This document shows positions 1 through 9,497 of a stretch of 64,000 nucleotides of DNA, one piece after another (position 1 is the first letter of the stretch; each line of letters opens with the position of its first letter). A program made the position numbers and the translations under genes. This DNA comes from Methylomonas subterranea (lineage in GTDB: Bacteria; Pseudomonadota; Gammaproteobacteria; Methylococcales; Methylomonadaceae). The DNA is taken from the NCBI RefSeq assembly GCF_024505185.1, contig NZ_JANIBJ010000022.1, positions 16,811-80,810 on the forward strand, given 5' to 3'. The notes under the pieces were generated by a model. That model was not told the origin of the DNA and did no database searches. It saw only the letters and a program-made list of their open reading frames with translations.

Positions 1-342
1 ATGACCGCCGGCCCGGTCAATGCGCCGGAAGTCAAGGGCCGTTTGCGTGTCGCCACCAAATACGTCAAAACCGCGCAACGCTATTACGCCGACCTGGGCA
101 TACAGGCCGAAATCATCAAACTCTACGGCTCGATGGAACTGGCGCCGCTGGTCGGCTTGGCCGATTGCATCGTCGATTTGGTTGACACCGGCAACACCCT
201 GAAAGCCAACGGCCTGGAACCGCGCGAATTGATCGCCAACATCACCTCCCGGCTGGTGGTCAACAAGGCGGCGATGAAAATGAAGCACCAAGCCATCCAG
301 GCGTTGATAGACCAGTTCGAAACTACTTTGGCACAACGGTAA
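1..342 (+). CDS. hisG: ATP phosphoribosyltransferase, C-terminal part
   Basis: The window opens inside this gene; the ATG at base 1 is internal and the true start lies upstream. The 113 visible residues are the C-terminal half of the catalytic domain of short-form HisG, including the conserved segment [16 protein letters not shown] that belongs to the PRPP-binding region. The protein ends about ten residues after the last helix, so it lacks the long-form regulatory domain; short-form HisG normally works with HisZ. HisG catalyses the first step of histidine synthesis, condensing ATP with PRPP. hisD follows after 5 bases, so the two are co-transcribed. Confidence 0.93.
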   Translation: MTAGPVNAPEVKGRLRVATKYVKTAQRYYADLGIQAEIIKLYGSMELAPLVGLADCIVDLVDTGNTLKANGLEPRELIANITSRLVVNKAAMKMKHQAIQALIDQFETTLAQR

Positions 343-347
343 TCACC

Positions 348-1649
348 ATGACAGCAATCCAAATGTTGCGCCTCGACAGCGCCGACCCTCACTTTGCCGA
401 TGCGTTAACGCAAAGACTGGCCTGGGATGCCAGCGACGACTTGGAGATACACCAACGGGTATTGGAGATCATCGCCAACGTGCGCAAACACGGCGACCAA
501 GCCTTGCTCGACTACACCAACCGCTTCGACCGCACCAACTTTAAAGCCGCCGCTGAATTGGAATTGGGTCAAGCCGCCTTGAAGCAAGCCTGGGACAGCC
601 TGCCGACGGATCAAGCCCAAGCCCTGCAAATCGCCGCCGAGCGCGTCCGCGCTTATGCCGAGCATCAAAAACTGCAATCCTGGCAATTTACCGAAGCCGA
701 TGGCACGCTGCTGGGGCAAAAAGTCACCCCGCTGGATAAAGCCGGATTGTATGTACCGGGCGGCAAAGCCGCCTATCCATCCTCGGTATTGATGAATGCA
801 ATTCCGGCCAAGGTTGCCGGGGTCGGCGAATTGATTATGGTTGTACCCACACCCGGCGGGGAAACCAATGCCATGGTACTGGCGGCCGCCTATATCGCCG
901 GCGTCGACCGGGTTTTCACGATAGGCGGCGCCCAAGCCGTAGCGGCGCTGGCTTACGGCAGCGAAACCGTGCCGGCGGTGGACAAGATCGTCGGCCCCGG
1001 CAACATCTACGTCGCCACCGCCAAAAAACTGGTATTCGGCCAGGTCGGCATCGACATGATTGCCGGCCCGTCGGAAATTTTGATCATCTGTGACGGCCAA
1101 ACCGATCCCGACTGGATCGCCATGGACCTGTTCTCGCAAGCCGAACACGACGAAAACGCCCAGTCGATTTTGATCAGCGACAACGCCGAATTTCTGGACC
1201 GGGTCGAGGCCAGCATCAACAAACTGCTGCCGGAAATGGAACGGGCCGAGATCATTCGCGCATCGATGACCGGGCGCGGCGCTTTCATCAAGGTCAACGA
1301 TTTGACCGAAGCCGCCGAAGTCGCCAACCGCATCGCCCCGGAACACTTGGAATTATCGGTCGCCGACCCGGAAACCCTGGCCGCGCAAATCCGCAACGCC
1401 GGCGCTATCTTCATGGGCCGCTACACAGCCGAAGCCTTGGGCGATTATTGCGCCGGCCCCAACCACGTACTACCGACTTCCAGCACCGCCCGCTACTCTT
1501 CACCGCTGGGTGTGTACGACTTCCAAAAACGCAGCAGTTTGATCAATTGTTCGGCTGCCGGCGCTTCCGAGCTTGGCAAGATTGCTTCGGTGTTGGCGCG
1601 GGGGGAGAGTTTGACTGCTCACGCGCGGTCGGCGGAATATCGGATTTAA
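348..1649 (+). CDS. hisD: Histidinol dehydrogenase
   Basis: A 433-residue protein of normal length for HisD, the zinc enzyme that oxidises L-histidinol to L-histidine with two NAD. The family signatures are present: the zinc-ligand region [11 protein letters not shown], the catalytic Glu-His in [10 protein letters not shown], and AGPNHVLPT near the C-terminus. It starts 5 bases after hisG. No further his gene follows; a REP-like palindrome begins 8 bases after the stop. Nothing in the reading frame is unusual. Confidence 0.97.
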   Translation: MTAIQMLRLDSADPHFADALTQRLAWDASDDLEIHQRVLEIIANVRKHGDQALLDYTNRFDRTNFKAAAELELGQAALKQAWDSLPTDQAQALQIAAERVRAYAEHQKLQSWQFTEADGTLLGQKVTPLDKAGLYVPGGKAAYPSSVLMNAIPAKVAGVGELIMVVPTPGGETNAMVLAAAYIAGVDRVFTIGGAQAVAALAYGSETVPAVDKIVGPGNIYVATAKKLVFGQVGIDMIAGPSEILIICDGQTDPDWIAMDLFSQAEHDENAQSILISDNAEFLDRVEASINKLLPEMERAEIIRASMTGRGAFIKVNDLTEAAEVANRIAPEHLELSVADPETLAAQIRNAGAIFMGRYTAEALGDYCAGPNHVLPTSSTARYSSPLGVYDFQKRSSLINCSAAGASELGKIASVLARGESLTAHARSAEYRI

Positions 1650-1657
1650 GAACTATT

Positions 1658-1692
1658 CCCTCTCCCGCCGGGAGAGGGTTAGGGTGAGGGGA
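1658..1692. repeat. REP-like palindrome after hisD
   Basis: CCCTCTCCC-GCC-GGGAGAGGG at 1658-1678 forms a perfect 9-bp stem with a 3-base loop, followed by ttagggtgagggg. There is no T-run, so it is not a classical terminator, although it may protect the his transcript from 3' decay. A close relative lies at 20345-20380. This type of intergenic palindrome is common in gammaproteobacteria. Confidence 0.75.
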
Positions 1693-1703
1693 GTTTTAAA
1701 TTT

Positions 1704-1956
1704 GTGTCGCTGCCGCGACAGTCATTTAGAAGTCGGTTCGCGGACCGACAGCCGCGATACTTTCTTTTGCGTCGCCAAAAGAAAGTATCCAAAGAAAAGG
1801 CGACCCGAATCCCGCGTTAATCCTGCGCTCCTCAGGTTTGAGCGGGGTTTCCCGAAGGGGCCTCCAAGCCCCCGCGGAAAACGCGATGCATCCCTGCATC
1901 GCCCCTAGCGGGCTAGTCCGCCCAAACCCTCCGGTGCTCGGCGCGGCATAACGGGA
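1704..1956 (-). repeat. Long interspersed repeat, family A, copy 1 (inverted)
   Basis: About 250 bp that match, as the reverse complement, the copy at 5352-5645; I estimate roughly 85% identity by eye. The core holds an inverted repeat, gatactttcttttg facing caaaagaaagtatc, and the far end is the block gttatgccgcgccgagcacc. Open frames inside it are arginine/proline-rich and not conserved as protein, so I do not call genes. The remaining intergenic bases to 2096 hold only a small palindrome (gagaat/attctc near 2047-2064). Together with the copies further right, this repeat brackets the accessory island. Confidence 0.85.
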
Positions 1957-2096
1957 ACAAAACCAATCCGTAATTTAAAGAAAACCAATACGATATATAC
2001 AGTTCCAAAATGTAAGAAGTGGCAATAACAAAAGCCAGTCAATCGAGAATAATATCATTCTCACGCTACTTAACAAGCTCTAACGGCTAACCTGTA

Positions 2097-3560
2097 CTAA
2101 TAATAACGAAAAAAGTAAGTGATAAAATTAATGACATTTTTTATTAATAGAGAAATCAATTCATTAGCTTTAGACAAGAAGCAATCTAAGCATATTAAAT
2201 CCAGTTCATTAAAAAACTGCATTATCAAAATACAAATAACACCCAATACAACAAAATGGGTTCGTCTTTCGGTTTTCCTATAAGCGCTAATAGAATCATT
2301 CAACGGCTTTTTTGCTAAAGATTGATAGTCATTGTCATCTAGAAACGCATAGAGCTTCGTACGCCACGATTCTCTTGATATTTCAATAATCCGCAAGAAA
2401 TTATTATTCGTTGTAATAGTAATCCAGTATGAAATTCCAATATACATAGCTATCAAAATAAAAATCCCCGCATAAGCAACTGATATTTCAGTAACTTTGC
2501 CATTTGGCATAGAATAACGCACAGCAACTGCACCAATGGCAATAGCGACATCACGCCAAACGGAACCTGATAAATCTTTTGATTGCTGTAAAAGTTTCTG
2601 AATTTCTTCCGCTAGCGTTTTTCTCAGGTCAGCTAGCGACTTTAAAGTCTCTTTGCTACTGGTTCTTAAATGCGCCTTATAAACGAGCCGAGCTGAATCA
2701 AGTGCACCTGGTAATCGTAAAGCCAAACCTTCACAAAACGAAACATCAGAGCTCCAAGAACGAGCTAATTCAGAGGTTAAAAAGGTATGCCTTACCTCAA
2801 CATCCTCACCTTCTAAGTAGACCCAATTTGCGGAGTCTTGAAGTATTTGAAATGGAATTTCTTCTGCCAAAAAACAACCGAAATCGATTATTTTTGGAGG
2901 CTGTCCTGATAAATTAAGCTTAAAACTGTCGCCTTCTGTATAAAGCTCATTTGGCAGCGATTTAGCCAACATCTCTGACGCCACTTCTTGCCATATAGCA
3001 AACGCAGGGCAATCATCCGGAGCTGATCCGTTTAAAAGCCATGGTTTAATAGACACTGGAGCCATCAGCTCAGACGATTGACATCTGACATATTTTCTTG
3101 GCCCAACAAAAGGTTTTGATTTGAAGTCATCAAGGGCGTAACCCTGTGGAGCATTAACCCATGGCTCGACCATAAAGGCTTTTGACTCGAATCCATTCTG
3201 AATAAAAGCCAGCTTGATAGCGTTAGCCGATATTAGCTTTTCTTCACTACGAAGTAATGCTTTCCATCCTTCTAATGAAAAAAGATGCGGAACGTTAATT
3301 GGGCATTCAAATGTCAGGTCTAACCGAAACTTATCTCCTTCATTTCCAGCTTCTGGATAAATAGAATCACCTGTCTCATCCTTGCATACTAAAGTTAACC
3401 AAGGGATACTCTCATCAACAACAGCTTGCCAAGCTGTTAGAGTCGCGCCGTTTAGCCTTCCACCTACCCAAAGATGGCCTGGATCTTCGGATATTCTGAA
3501 ATCAGCAGAACTTCGGCTAAGTTCAACAGCCTTAAGAACCCTTTCCAATATCGATGTCAT
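2097..3560 (-). CDS. Unknown membrane-anchored protein, second gene of a two-gene module
   Basis: I do not recognise this 487-residue protein. Residues 1-300 look soluble, with no signal peptide. A helical, coiled-coil-like stretch (about 300-330) leads to hydrophobic segments at about 336-349, 358-382, 434-450 and 466-484, so the C-terminal third is probably embedded in the inner membrane with the N-terminal domain in the cytoplasm. The ATG lies inside the end of the upstream gene (29-base overlap, different frame) without a clear ribosome binding site, which suggests translational coupling. Base composition is clearly more AT-rich than in the flanking his and atp genes, a sign of transfer. 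A defence or stress role is inference from context only. Confidence 0.7.
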   Translation of the reverse strand: MTSILERVLKAVELSRSSADFRISEDPGHLWVGGRLNGATLTAWQAVVDESIPWLTLVCKDETGDSIYPEAGNEGDKFRLDLTFECPINVPHLFSLEGWKALLRSEEKLISANAIKLAFIQNGFESKAFMVEPWVNAPQGYALDDFKSKPFVGPRKYVRCQSSELMAPVSIKPWLLNGSAPDDCPAFAIWQEVASEMLAKSLPNELYTEGDSFKLNLSGQPPKIIDFGCFLAEEIPFQILQDSANWVYLEGEDVEVRHTFLTSELARSWSSDVSFCEGLALRLPGALDSARLVYKAHLRTSSKETLKSLADLRKTLAEEIQKLLQQSKDLSGSVWRDVAIAIGAVAVRYSMPNGKVTEISVAYAGIFILIAMYIGISYWITITTNNNFLRIIEISRESWRTKLYAFLDDNDYQSLAKKPLNDSISAYRKTERRTHFVVLGVICILIMQFFNELDLICLDCFLSKANELISLLIKNVINFITYFFRYY

Positions 3561-4578
3561 CGGTAGTTATTTCGGTAGTAACGATCACTATTTTCGTCCT
3601 GACTCCATCTTCATGAGGTATTCGCTCAGGGGCATGCTCCTCATCGTAAATAACTTGTGTCCCTTCCACAGTTTCCAATCGCCGGCGAGGAGGCTTCTGA
3701 ATACTTTCCGGAATGATCTCAAATGACTCTTCAGCGATACCCAAATCTTTTAAATTCTTAGATAACGTATTTCGAATAGGCGAGTTTTCATCTACAGCTC
3801 CAAAAATAGCAGATATCAATGGTTCATAATTTTCAGCATCAAATTGCTGTCCATTTTGGCGTAAGACAGCATAAATATGGCTAACACCGCTCCGTTGAAT
3901 TTCGATTGGCAATGAAGTTCTATGCTTTTTAAATGTATTTTTGAAAGCATCCACTAATTTACTACTCATCTTTTCAGGTGAGTTTACTCGGCGAACTTCC
4001 AAAAAACTCTGAAAATAATCTGAGATATGAGTTGGCTTACTTCTATCTTTTACGATTACTTTGCCTCCTTGATCATCTTGAAGACGTACTAGGGCAATTT
4101 TTTGCATAGCCTCCGCTTTACGCACAAAGGTTTCCCGAAACCTCTCCAATTGAGGCACTATCTCTGTTCCATTCTGATTTAAGATATAACGAACAACATC
4201 CTCGTTATCATATTTTATGAGAGCATAAATTGTATTATCTTGCCCCGCCATCAATTCAAAAACAAAGAAAACACCTTCACTTGTATTACCACCAGAATGA
4301 AGTCTTTGAAAATCGCGCGCTAATGCCTTAGTAGAGTTGGAAAAGTTATTTTCATTTTCTCCTATCGAACGCAGTGTGGCTTCCGTCGGAGAATGCAGCT
4401 TGAATTCAAAGAGATTCCCTTTTAATGCGGACTTGACGCGCTCTAAGAAGAAGTCCGTAAATTGTGGTGGCTCAATTTCTTCAAGCAAGATCGGCTCTTC
4501 GAGAGATTTCCCAACAACATGAAAAATCATTCGACTAATAGAGAGCATCTGTTTTTCTGCATCAGTCAAAAAGCTCAT
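3532..4578 (-). CDS. NdpA/YejK-like nucleoid-associated protein (distant), first gene of the module
   Basis: A 348-residue soluble protein. Its layout resembles the 37-kDa nucleoid-associated family (NdpA/YejK): a beta-rich N-terminal part with GVFFVFELM and TIYALIKYD (about 102-124), a central MQKIALVRL strand, then ISDYFQSFLEV (186-195), which corresponds to the family's DYF..FLG segment, and a following LVDAF. Similarity to E. coli YejK is low overall, so this is a divergent branch or only a related fold. The start has a good ribosome binding site (AAGGA, 7 bases before ATG) and a plausible promoter lies just upstream. AT-rich, like its overlapping partner, and unlike the neighbourhood. 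Confidence 0.6.
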   Translation of the reverse strand: MSFLTDAEKQMLSISRMIFHVVGKSLEEPILLEEIEPPQFTDFFLERVKSALKGNLFEFKLHSPTEATLRSIGENENNFSNSTKALARDFQRLHSGGNTSEGVFFVFELMAGQDNTIYALIKYDNEDVVRYILNQNGTEIVPQLERFRETFVRKAEAMQKIALVRLQDDQGGKVIVKDRSKPTHISDYFQSFLEVRRVNSPEKMSSKLVDAFKNTFKKHRTSLPIEIQRSGVSHIYAVLRQNGQQFDAENYEPLISAIFGAVDENSPIRNTLSKNLKDLGIAEESFEIIPESIQKPPRRRLETVEGTQVIYDEEHAPERIPHEDGVRTKIVIVTTEITTDDIDIGKGS

Positions 4579-4599
4579 TGAATTTCCTTAACTCAATCA

Positions 4600-4629
4600 A
4601 TTATCCAAAAACAAAGAAATAAGTCGCAA
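4600..4629 (-). promoter_or_regulatory. Probable sigma-70 promoter of the two-gene module
   Basis: Reading the minus strand, TTGCGA (4624-4629) and GATAAT (4600-4605) are separated by 18 bases and sit 22 bases upstream of the ATG at 4578. The -10 box matches consensus at five of six positions, the -35 at four. No operator-like palindrome was seen. Confidence 0.45.
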
Positions 4630-4688
4630 CCTAGGGTTGTTAAAAAGGCATAGCAATTAGGGGGTGCACACGATACCTACTAAATATT

Positions 4689-4760
4689 AAACGATTTCAA
4701 GTTTCGCTACGGGGTTTTTCCCGTTATGCCGCGCCGAGCACCGGAGGGTTTGGGCGGATT
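4689..4760 (+). repeat. Family A repeat, truncated copy 2
   Basis: From aaacgatttcaa to gggcggatt this matches the first part of the full copy at 5352. It then stops abruptly where the 89-bp element begins, so the repeat was truncated by insertion or deletion at 4760/4761. Confidence 0.75.
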
Positions 4761-4849
4761 AAGGCCGTAAGGTGCAATCGTAGGGCGTCAATAGGCGCAG
4801 CCGTATTGCGCCGTATGTTAGCCTTCAAGCATTCGGCGCATTACGCTAT
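4761..4849 (+). repeat. 89-bp MITE-like repeat, left copy
   Basis: Starts aaggccgtaaggtgcaatcg and is identical over 89 bases to 5233-5321. It contains gtagggcg near its start; in copies that continue further, a matching cgccctac closes the element, making terminal inverted repeats. This copy is cut by the group II intron relic immediately on its right, so it lacks the closing arm. No coding capacity. Confidence 0.85.
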
Positions 4850-4860
4850 ATCGGGTCAGA

Positions 4861-4918
4861 GGGAGCCGCAGCTCCCGTCTGCCCACAGAACCGTGCGTAC
4901 GGGTCCGTACACGGCTCC
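4861..4918 (-). ncRNA. Group II intron domains V and VI (relic)
   Basis: Minus-strand 4888-4917 starts GAGCCGTGTACGG and ends CGTACGCACGGTTC, a near-perfect hairpin with the classical domain V start (GAGCCGT) and end (ACGGTTC). The loop is shortened compared with the usual 34-nt domain. It is followed by a second hairpin with arms GGGAGC and GCTCCC (4861-4876), matching domain VI. Domain V begins inside the bases that follow the maturase stop, as in intact class C introns. Confidence 0.75.
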
Positions 4919-5232
4919 TCACGCAAGACGAATCCACTGAGAAACATCAAACCAATGTGCCAATTGTCGGTCGGATCGTATTTCCTGGCCCATCAGGTTG
5001 ATAAACCAACTATTCGGATAGGCTCTTGTCACCGCACGGGTGACTGAAAGCGCCCATCGTTTCTGGTTGGAAAAGACCGTTTGGGCGGCTTGCTTTCGCG
5101 GTACACCTCGTTTGACCAGATGTCGATACAGATACGGCTTTCGCTTCTGTTGGCTCACCAGTCTCGCCCGCAAACGCCTTCGAATGTGGGCTTCGATCTT
5201 CCTCAATTGGGACGGGTACTGAGTCAGACTAT
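4919..5232 (-). pseudogene. Group II intron reverse transcriptase/maturase, C-terminal fragment
   Basis: About 104 residues of the maturase X-domain and C-terminal tail remain. Recognisable pieces are LRKIEAHIRRRLRARLVSQQ, the HLVKRGVPRKQA segment and NSWFINLMG near the end, which correspond to the 'IRRRLR ... W ... L..RG.....A ... FP..FF...G' pattern at the end of many class C intron proteins. The open frame continues right to 5263 only because the neighbouring 89-bp repeat happens to be open. The RT catalytic domain with its YADD motif is absent, so this is a dead fragment. The stop at 4919-4921 abuts RNA domain V. Confidence 0.8.
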
Positions 5233-5338
5233 AAGGCCGTAAGGTGCAATCGTAGGGCGTCAATAGGCGCAGCCGTATTGCGCCGTATGTTAGCCTTCAA
5301 GCATTCGGCGCATTACGCTATCGCTAATGCGCCCTACA
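5233..5338 (+). repeat. 89-bp MITE-like repeat, right copy (complete)
   Basis: Bases 5233-5321 are identical to 4761-4849. This copy continues through cgctaatgcgccctaca, so the inverted ends cgtagggcg and cgccctac are both present. With the left copy it forms exact direct repeats 472 bp apart around the intron relic. Homologous recombination between them would delete the relic. Confidence 0.85.
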
Positions 5339-5351
5339 AACTTCCAAAATA

Positions 5352-5645
5352 GTAAACGATTTCAAATTTCGTAATGGGTTTGCTCCCGTTATGCCGCGCC
5401 GAGCACCGGAGGGTTTGGGCGGATTAGCCCGTTAGGGGCGATGCAGGGATGCATCGCGTTTTCCGCAGGGGCTGGGATGCCCCTTCGGAAAACCCCGCTC
5501 AAATCCTTCGGCGCGCAGGATCAACGCGGCATCCGGGCCGCCTTTTCTTTGGATACTTTCTTTTGGCGACACAAAAGAAAGTATCTCGGCTGTCGGGCCG
5601 AGACCCGACTTCCAAACATCCGTCGCGATAGCGACACCTTAAAAA
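5352..5645 (+). repeat. Family A repeat, full copy
   Basis: Opens with aaacgatttcaaatttcg, passes through gttatgccgcgccgagcacc and the hairpin gatactttcttttg/caaaagaaagtatc (5551-5584), and ends at gcgatagcgacacc. It is the reverse-orientation partner of 1704-1956. The vapC stop lies just beyond the end of the repeat. Confidence 0.85.
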
Positions 5646-5668
5646 GCCGGAGCTTGGGAGCCAGAAAG

Positions 5669-6070
5669 CTACCCCAACCAATTCTCCATCAACAACCCCG
5701 GCACCCTCTCAAATTCCCGCAAATTATTGCTCACCAAAATCAAACCATGACTACGTGCATGCGCGGCAATGTGCAAATCGTTAACAATTATCGTTTGACC
5801 AATGCGTTCCAACGCGGCGCGTATGCTGCCGTAATGCGTGGCGGCGTTATCTTTGTATGGCAACACCTGCAAACGGCTGCAAAAATCTTCTACCACTGCC
5901 AGATTACGCTCGGGAACTTGGCTTTTTTCCGCGCCATGAATCAACTCGGCCAACGTTATAGCGGAAATCGCCATGCGTCCATGATGCCGATTGAAGGTTG
6001 CCAACACCTCAATTGGGCGCTGTTTGATTACGTATATAACGATGTTGGTATCGAGCAGATATTTCAACAT
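5669..6070 (-). CDS. vapC: VapC-type PIN-domain toxin ribonuclease
   Basis: A 133-residue PIN-domain protein beginning MLKYLLDTNIV, typical of VapC. The acidic metal-binding residues expected for Mg-dependent RNA cleavage are visible: Asp7, Glu42 (in TLAELIHG) and Asp98 (in NDLHIAAHA). VapC toxins cut specific structured RNAs, often initiator tRNA, when not held by VapB. It starts 6 bases after the vapB stop, so the pair is one operon. The gene looks intact and active. The cognate target cannot be read from sequence. Confidence 0.9.
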   Translation of the reverse strand: MLKYLLDTNIVIYVIKQRPIEVLATFNRHHGRMAISAITLAELIHGAEKSQVPERNLAVVEDFCSRLQVLPYKDNAATHYGSIRAALERIGQTIIVNDLHIAAHARSHGLILVSNNLREFERVPGLLMENWLG

Positions 6071-6076
6071 ATGAAA

Positions 6077-6310
6077 CTACAAACTGTCGCGTTCGTTCTG
6101 CTGCTGACTGGCCCGCTCGCTTAAAAAATCGTCGCTGACAGTCGGACCGTTGACGAAAAAACTGTCCCAGGCAGAATCCGCTGGGGCAATAATGCGTTCC
6201 GCGCCGACAGCCCTGACTTCCACTTTTTTGACGCTCTCCGGAAAACGCATGTCGGCGGGCAGGCGCACGGCCTGGCTACGATTGTTGGTAAAAACGGTAC
6301 TTGCTGTCAT
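6077..6310 (-). CDS. vapB: VapB-type antitoxin (AbrB/MazE-like)
   Basis: A 77-residue protein. The N-terminal FTNNRSQAVRLP motif is the swapped-hairpin AbrB-type DNA-binding fold of VapB antitoxins; the charged C-terminal part would wrap round VapC and block its active site. The start has a strong ribosome binding site (GGAGG, 7 bases before ATG), and a good promoter with an overlapping palindrome lies directly upstream, consistent with autoregulation by the VapBC complex. Confidence 0.88.
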   Translation of the reverse strand: MTASTVFTNNRSQAVRLPADMRFPESVKKVEVRAVGAERIIAPADSAWDSFFVNGPTVSDDFLSERASQQQNERDSL

Positions 6311-6328
6311 AGACGCCCTCCAAAATGC

Positions 6329-6368
6329 TATATACCAGCAATATATCCCTGGACAGTGCTTGCGTCAA
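6329..6368 (-). promoter_or_regulatory. vapBC promoter with overlapping operator-like palindrome
   Basis: On the minus strand TTGACG (6363-6368) and TATATT (6340-6345) are spaced by exactly 17 bases, each matching consensus at five of six positions. An inverted repeat TATAT...ATATA (6329-6333 and 6341-6345) overlaps the -10 box, a natural place for VapB to repress. The site lies 19 bases above the vapB start. Confidence 0.65.
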
Positions 6369-6374
6369 TTCGCT

Positions 6375-6474
6375 AAGGCCGTAAGGTGCAATCGTAGGGC
6401 GTCAATAGGCGCAGCCGTATGTTAGCCTTCAAGCATTCGGCGCATTACGCTAGCGCTAATGCGCCCTACAAACT
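6375..6474 (+). repeat. MITE-like repeat, third copy with 10-bp deletion
   Basis: Begins with the same aaggccgtaaggtgcaatcg block as the copies at 4761 and 5233, but one of the two overlapping gccgtat/gcgccgtat units has been lost. It ends with the closing arm aatgcgccctaca. It lies just upstream of the vapBC promoter, which starts 7 bases to its left. Confidence 0.8.
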
Positions 6475-6485
6475 TCCAAAATTTC

Positions 6486-6720
6486 AAACGATTTCAAATT
6501 TCGCAGTGGTTTTCTCCCTTAATGCCGCGCCGGGCACCGGAGGGTTTGAGCGGACAAATCGGCAGGGTTGCCGGTTTGCATGCGTAGCAGCCGAAGGGCG
6601 AGGTACAAGGAAGTACCGAGTGATTTGCCCGTTCGGGGCGATGCAGGGAGGCAGCGTGTTTTCCGCAGGGGCGGAGATGCCGCTGCGGAACCGGCATTAA
6701 ATTATCGTCGCGACAGCGGC
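6486..6720 (+). repeat. Family A repeat, variant copy carrying a 73-bp insert
   Basis: Aligns with the full copy from aaacgatttcaaatttcg through ccgcgcc.ggcaccggagg and ttttccgcaggggc, but lacks the gatactttcttttg hairpin. A 73-bp segment at 6555-6627 is absent from the other copies and is bordered by inverted hexamers CAAATC and GATTTG. The stretch 6311-6847 otherwise holds only the vapBC promoter and the MITE copy. Confidence 0.75.
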
Positions 6721-6847
6721 ACGAAAAAAGCTAAGGTCGCGTAGGTAGTTGAAACAATTACCCCACAACACTGGATGCGCAATCCCGGCCATCCACCGCT
6801 ATACTGGCGGCATTGCAATCAACACTTTCACGGATATACCACCACTT

Positions 6848-9105
<2,258 letters not shown>

Positions 9106-9106
9106 G

Positions 9107-9496
9107 ATGCGACTCAAGGTAATGCTCCCCAACGAGGTATTGCTGGATGTCGCCGTGACTAAAATTATCGCCGAAGCCGAAAACGGCTGGTTCTGCCTTG
9201 AGCCGCGCCACGTCGATTTTGTCTCCGCCCTGGCACCCGGATTGCTGCGCTATGTGACGCCCGAAGGCGTTGAGATGTTTCTCGGCATCGACGAAGGCAT
9301 CTTGGTCAAATGCGGCGATTTGGTGCGGGTGTCCACCCCCGACGCGGTAACGGACAGCGACCCGGAGACACTGAAGCGACGCATGCAAGGCCGCCTCGAT
9401 GCCGCCGATGAGCATAACCGCCATGCCCGCGGCGTGCTGGCCCGACTGGAAGCCGGCCTGGCGAAGCGTTTTACGGACATGCAAAAACGGCGCTGA
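9107..9496 (+). CDS. atpC: N-type ATPase epsilon subunit
   Basis: A 129-residue protein with the N-terminal beta-sandwich of F1 epsilon (LKVMLPNEVLLD...) and a short helical C-terminus rich in Arg and Ala. The start ATG lies 1 base after the atpD stop. As in other N-ATPases, epsilon follows beta at the front of the operon instead of at its end. It would couple the gamma shaft to the c-ring and may limit ATP hydrolysis. Confidence 0.88.
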   Translation: MRLKVMLPNEVLLDVAVTKIIAEAENGWFCLEPRHVDFVSALAPGLLRYVTPEGVEMFLGIDEGILVKCGDLVRVSTPDAVTDSDPETLKRRMQGRLDAADEHNRHARGVLARLEAGLAKRFTDMQKRR

Positions 9497-9497
9497 C

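Larger units (their letters stand above)
4850..5232 (-). mobile_element. Truncated class C group II intron relic
   Basis: On the minus strand this segment holds the C-terminal part of an intron-encoded reverse transcriptase/maturase, followed directly by RNA that folds as group II domains V and VI, the normal 3' end of a bacterial class C intron. Everything 5' of the maturase C-terminus (RNA domains I-III and the RT domain) is missing, so it cannot splice or move by itself. It sits exactly between two identical 89-bp direct repeats. The likely intron 3' end is near 4850, beside the repeat hairpin, in keeping with the known preference of class C introns for hairpins. Confidence 0.8.

Noticed and set aside
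405..1346. Long minus-strand frame opposite hisD
   Set aside because: Shadow of hisD; Gly/Gln/Phe-rich composition typical of the reverse of a GC-rich gene, with no ribosome binding site or family motif.
1684..1908. Arginine/proline-rich frames in the repeat after hisD
   Set aside because: Same frames recur in other copies of the repeat with different endings; they follow the repeat, not protein conservation.
5441..6124. 227-codon plus-strand frame through a repeat and vapC
   Set aside because: Runs across family A repeat DNA and then antisense to vapC; composition shifts midway and no family fits.
4600..6720. CRISPR array suggested by repeated blocks
   Set aside because: Repeats are 89 bp or longer, irregularly spaced, few, and contain palindromic mobile-element structure; there are no short spacers or cas genes.
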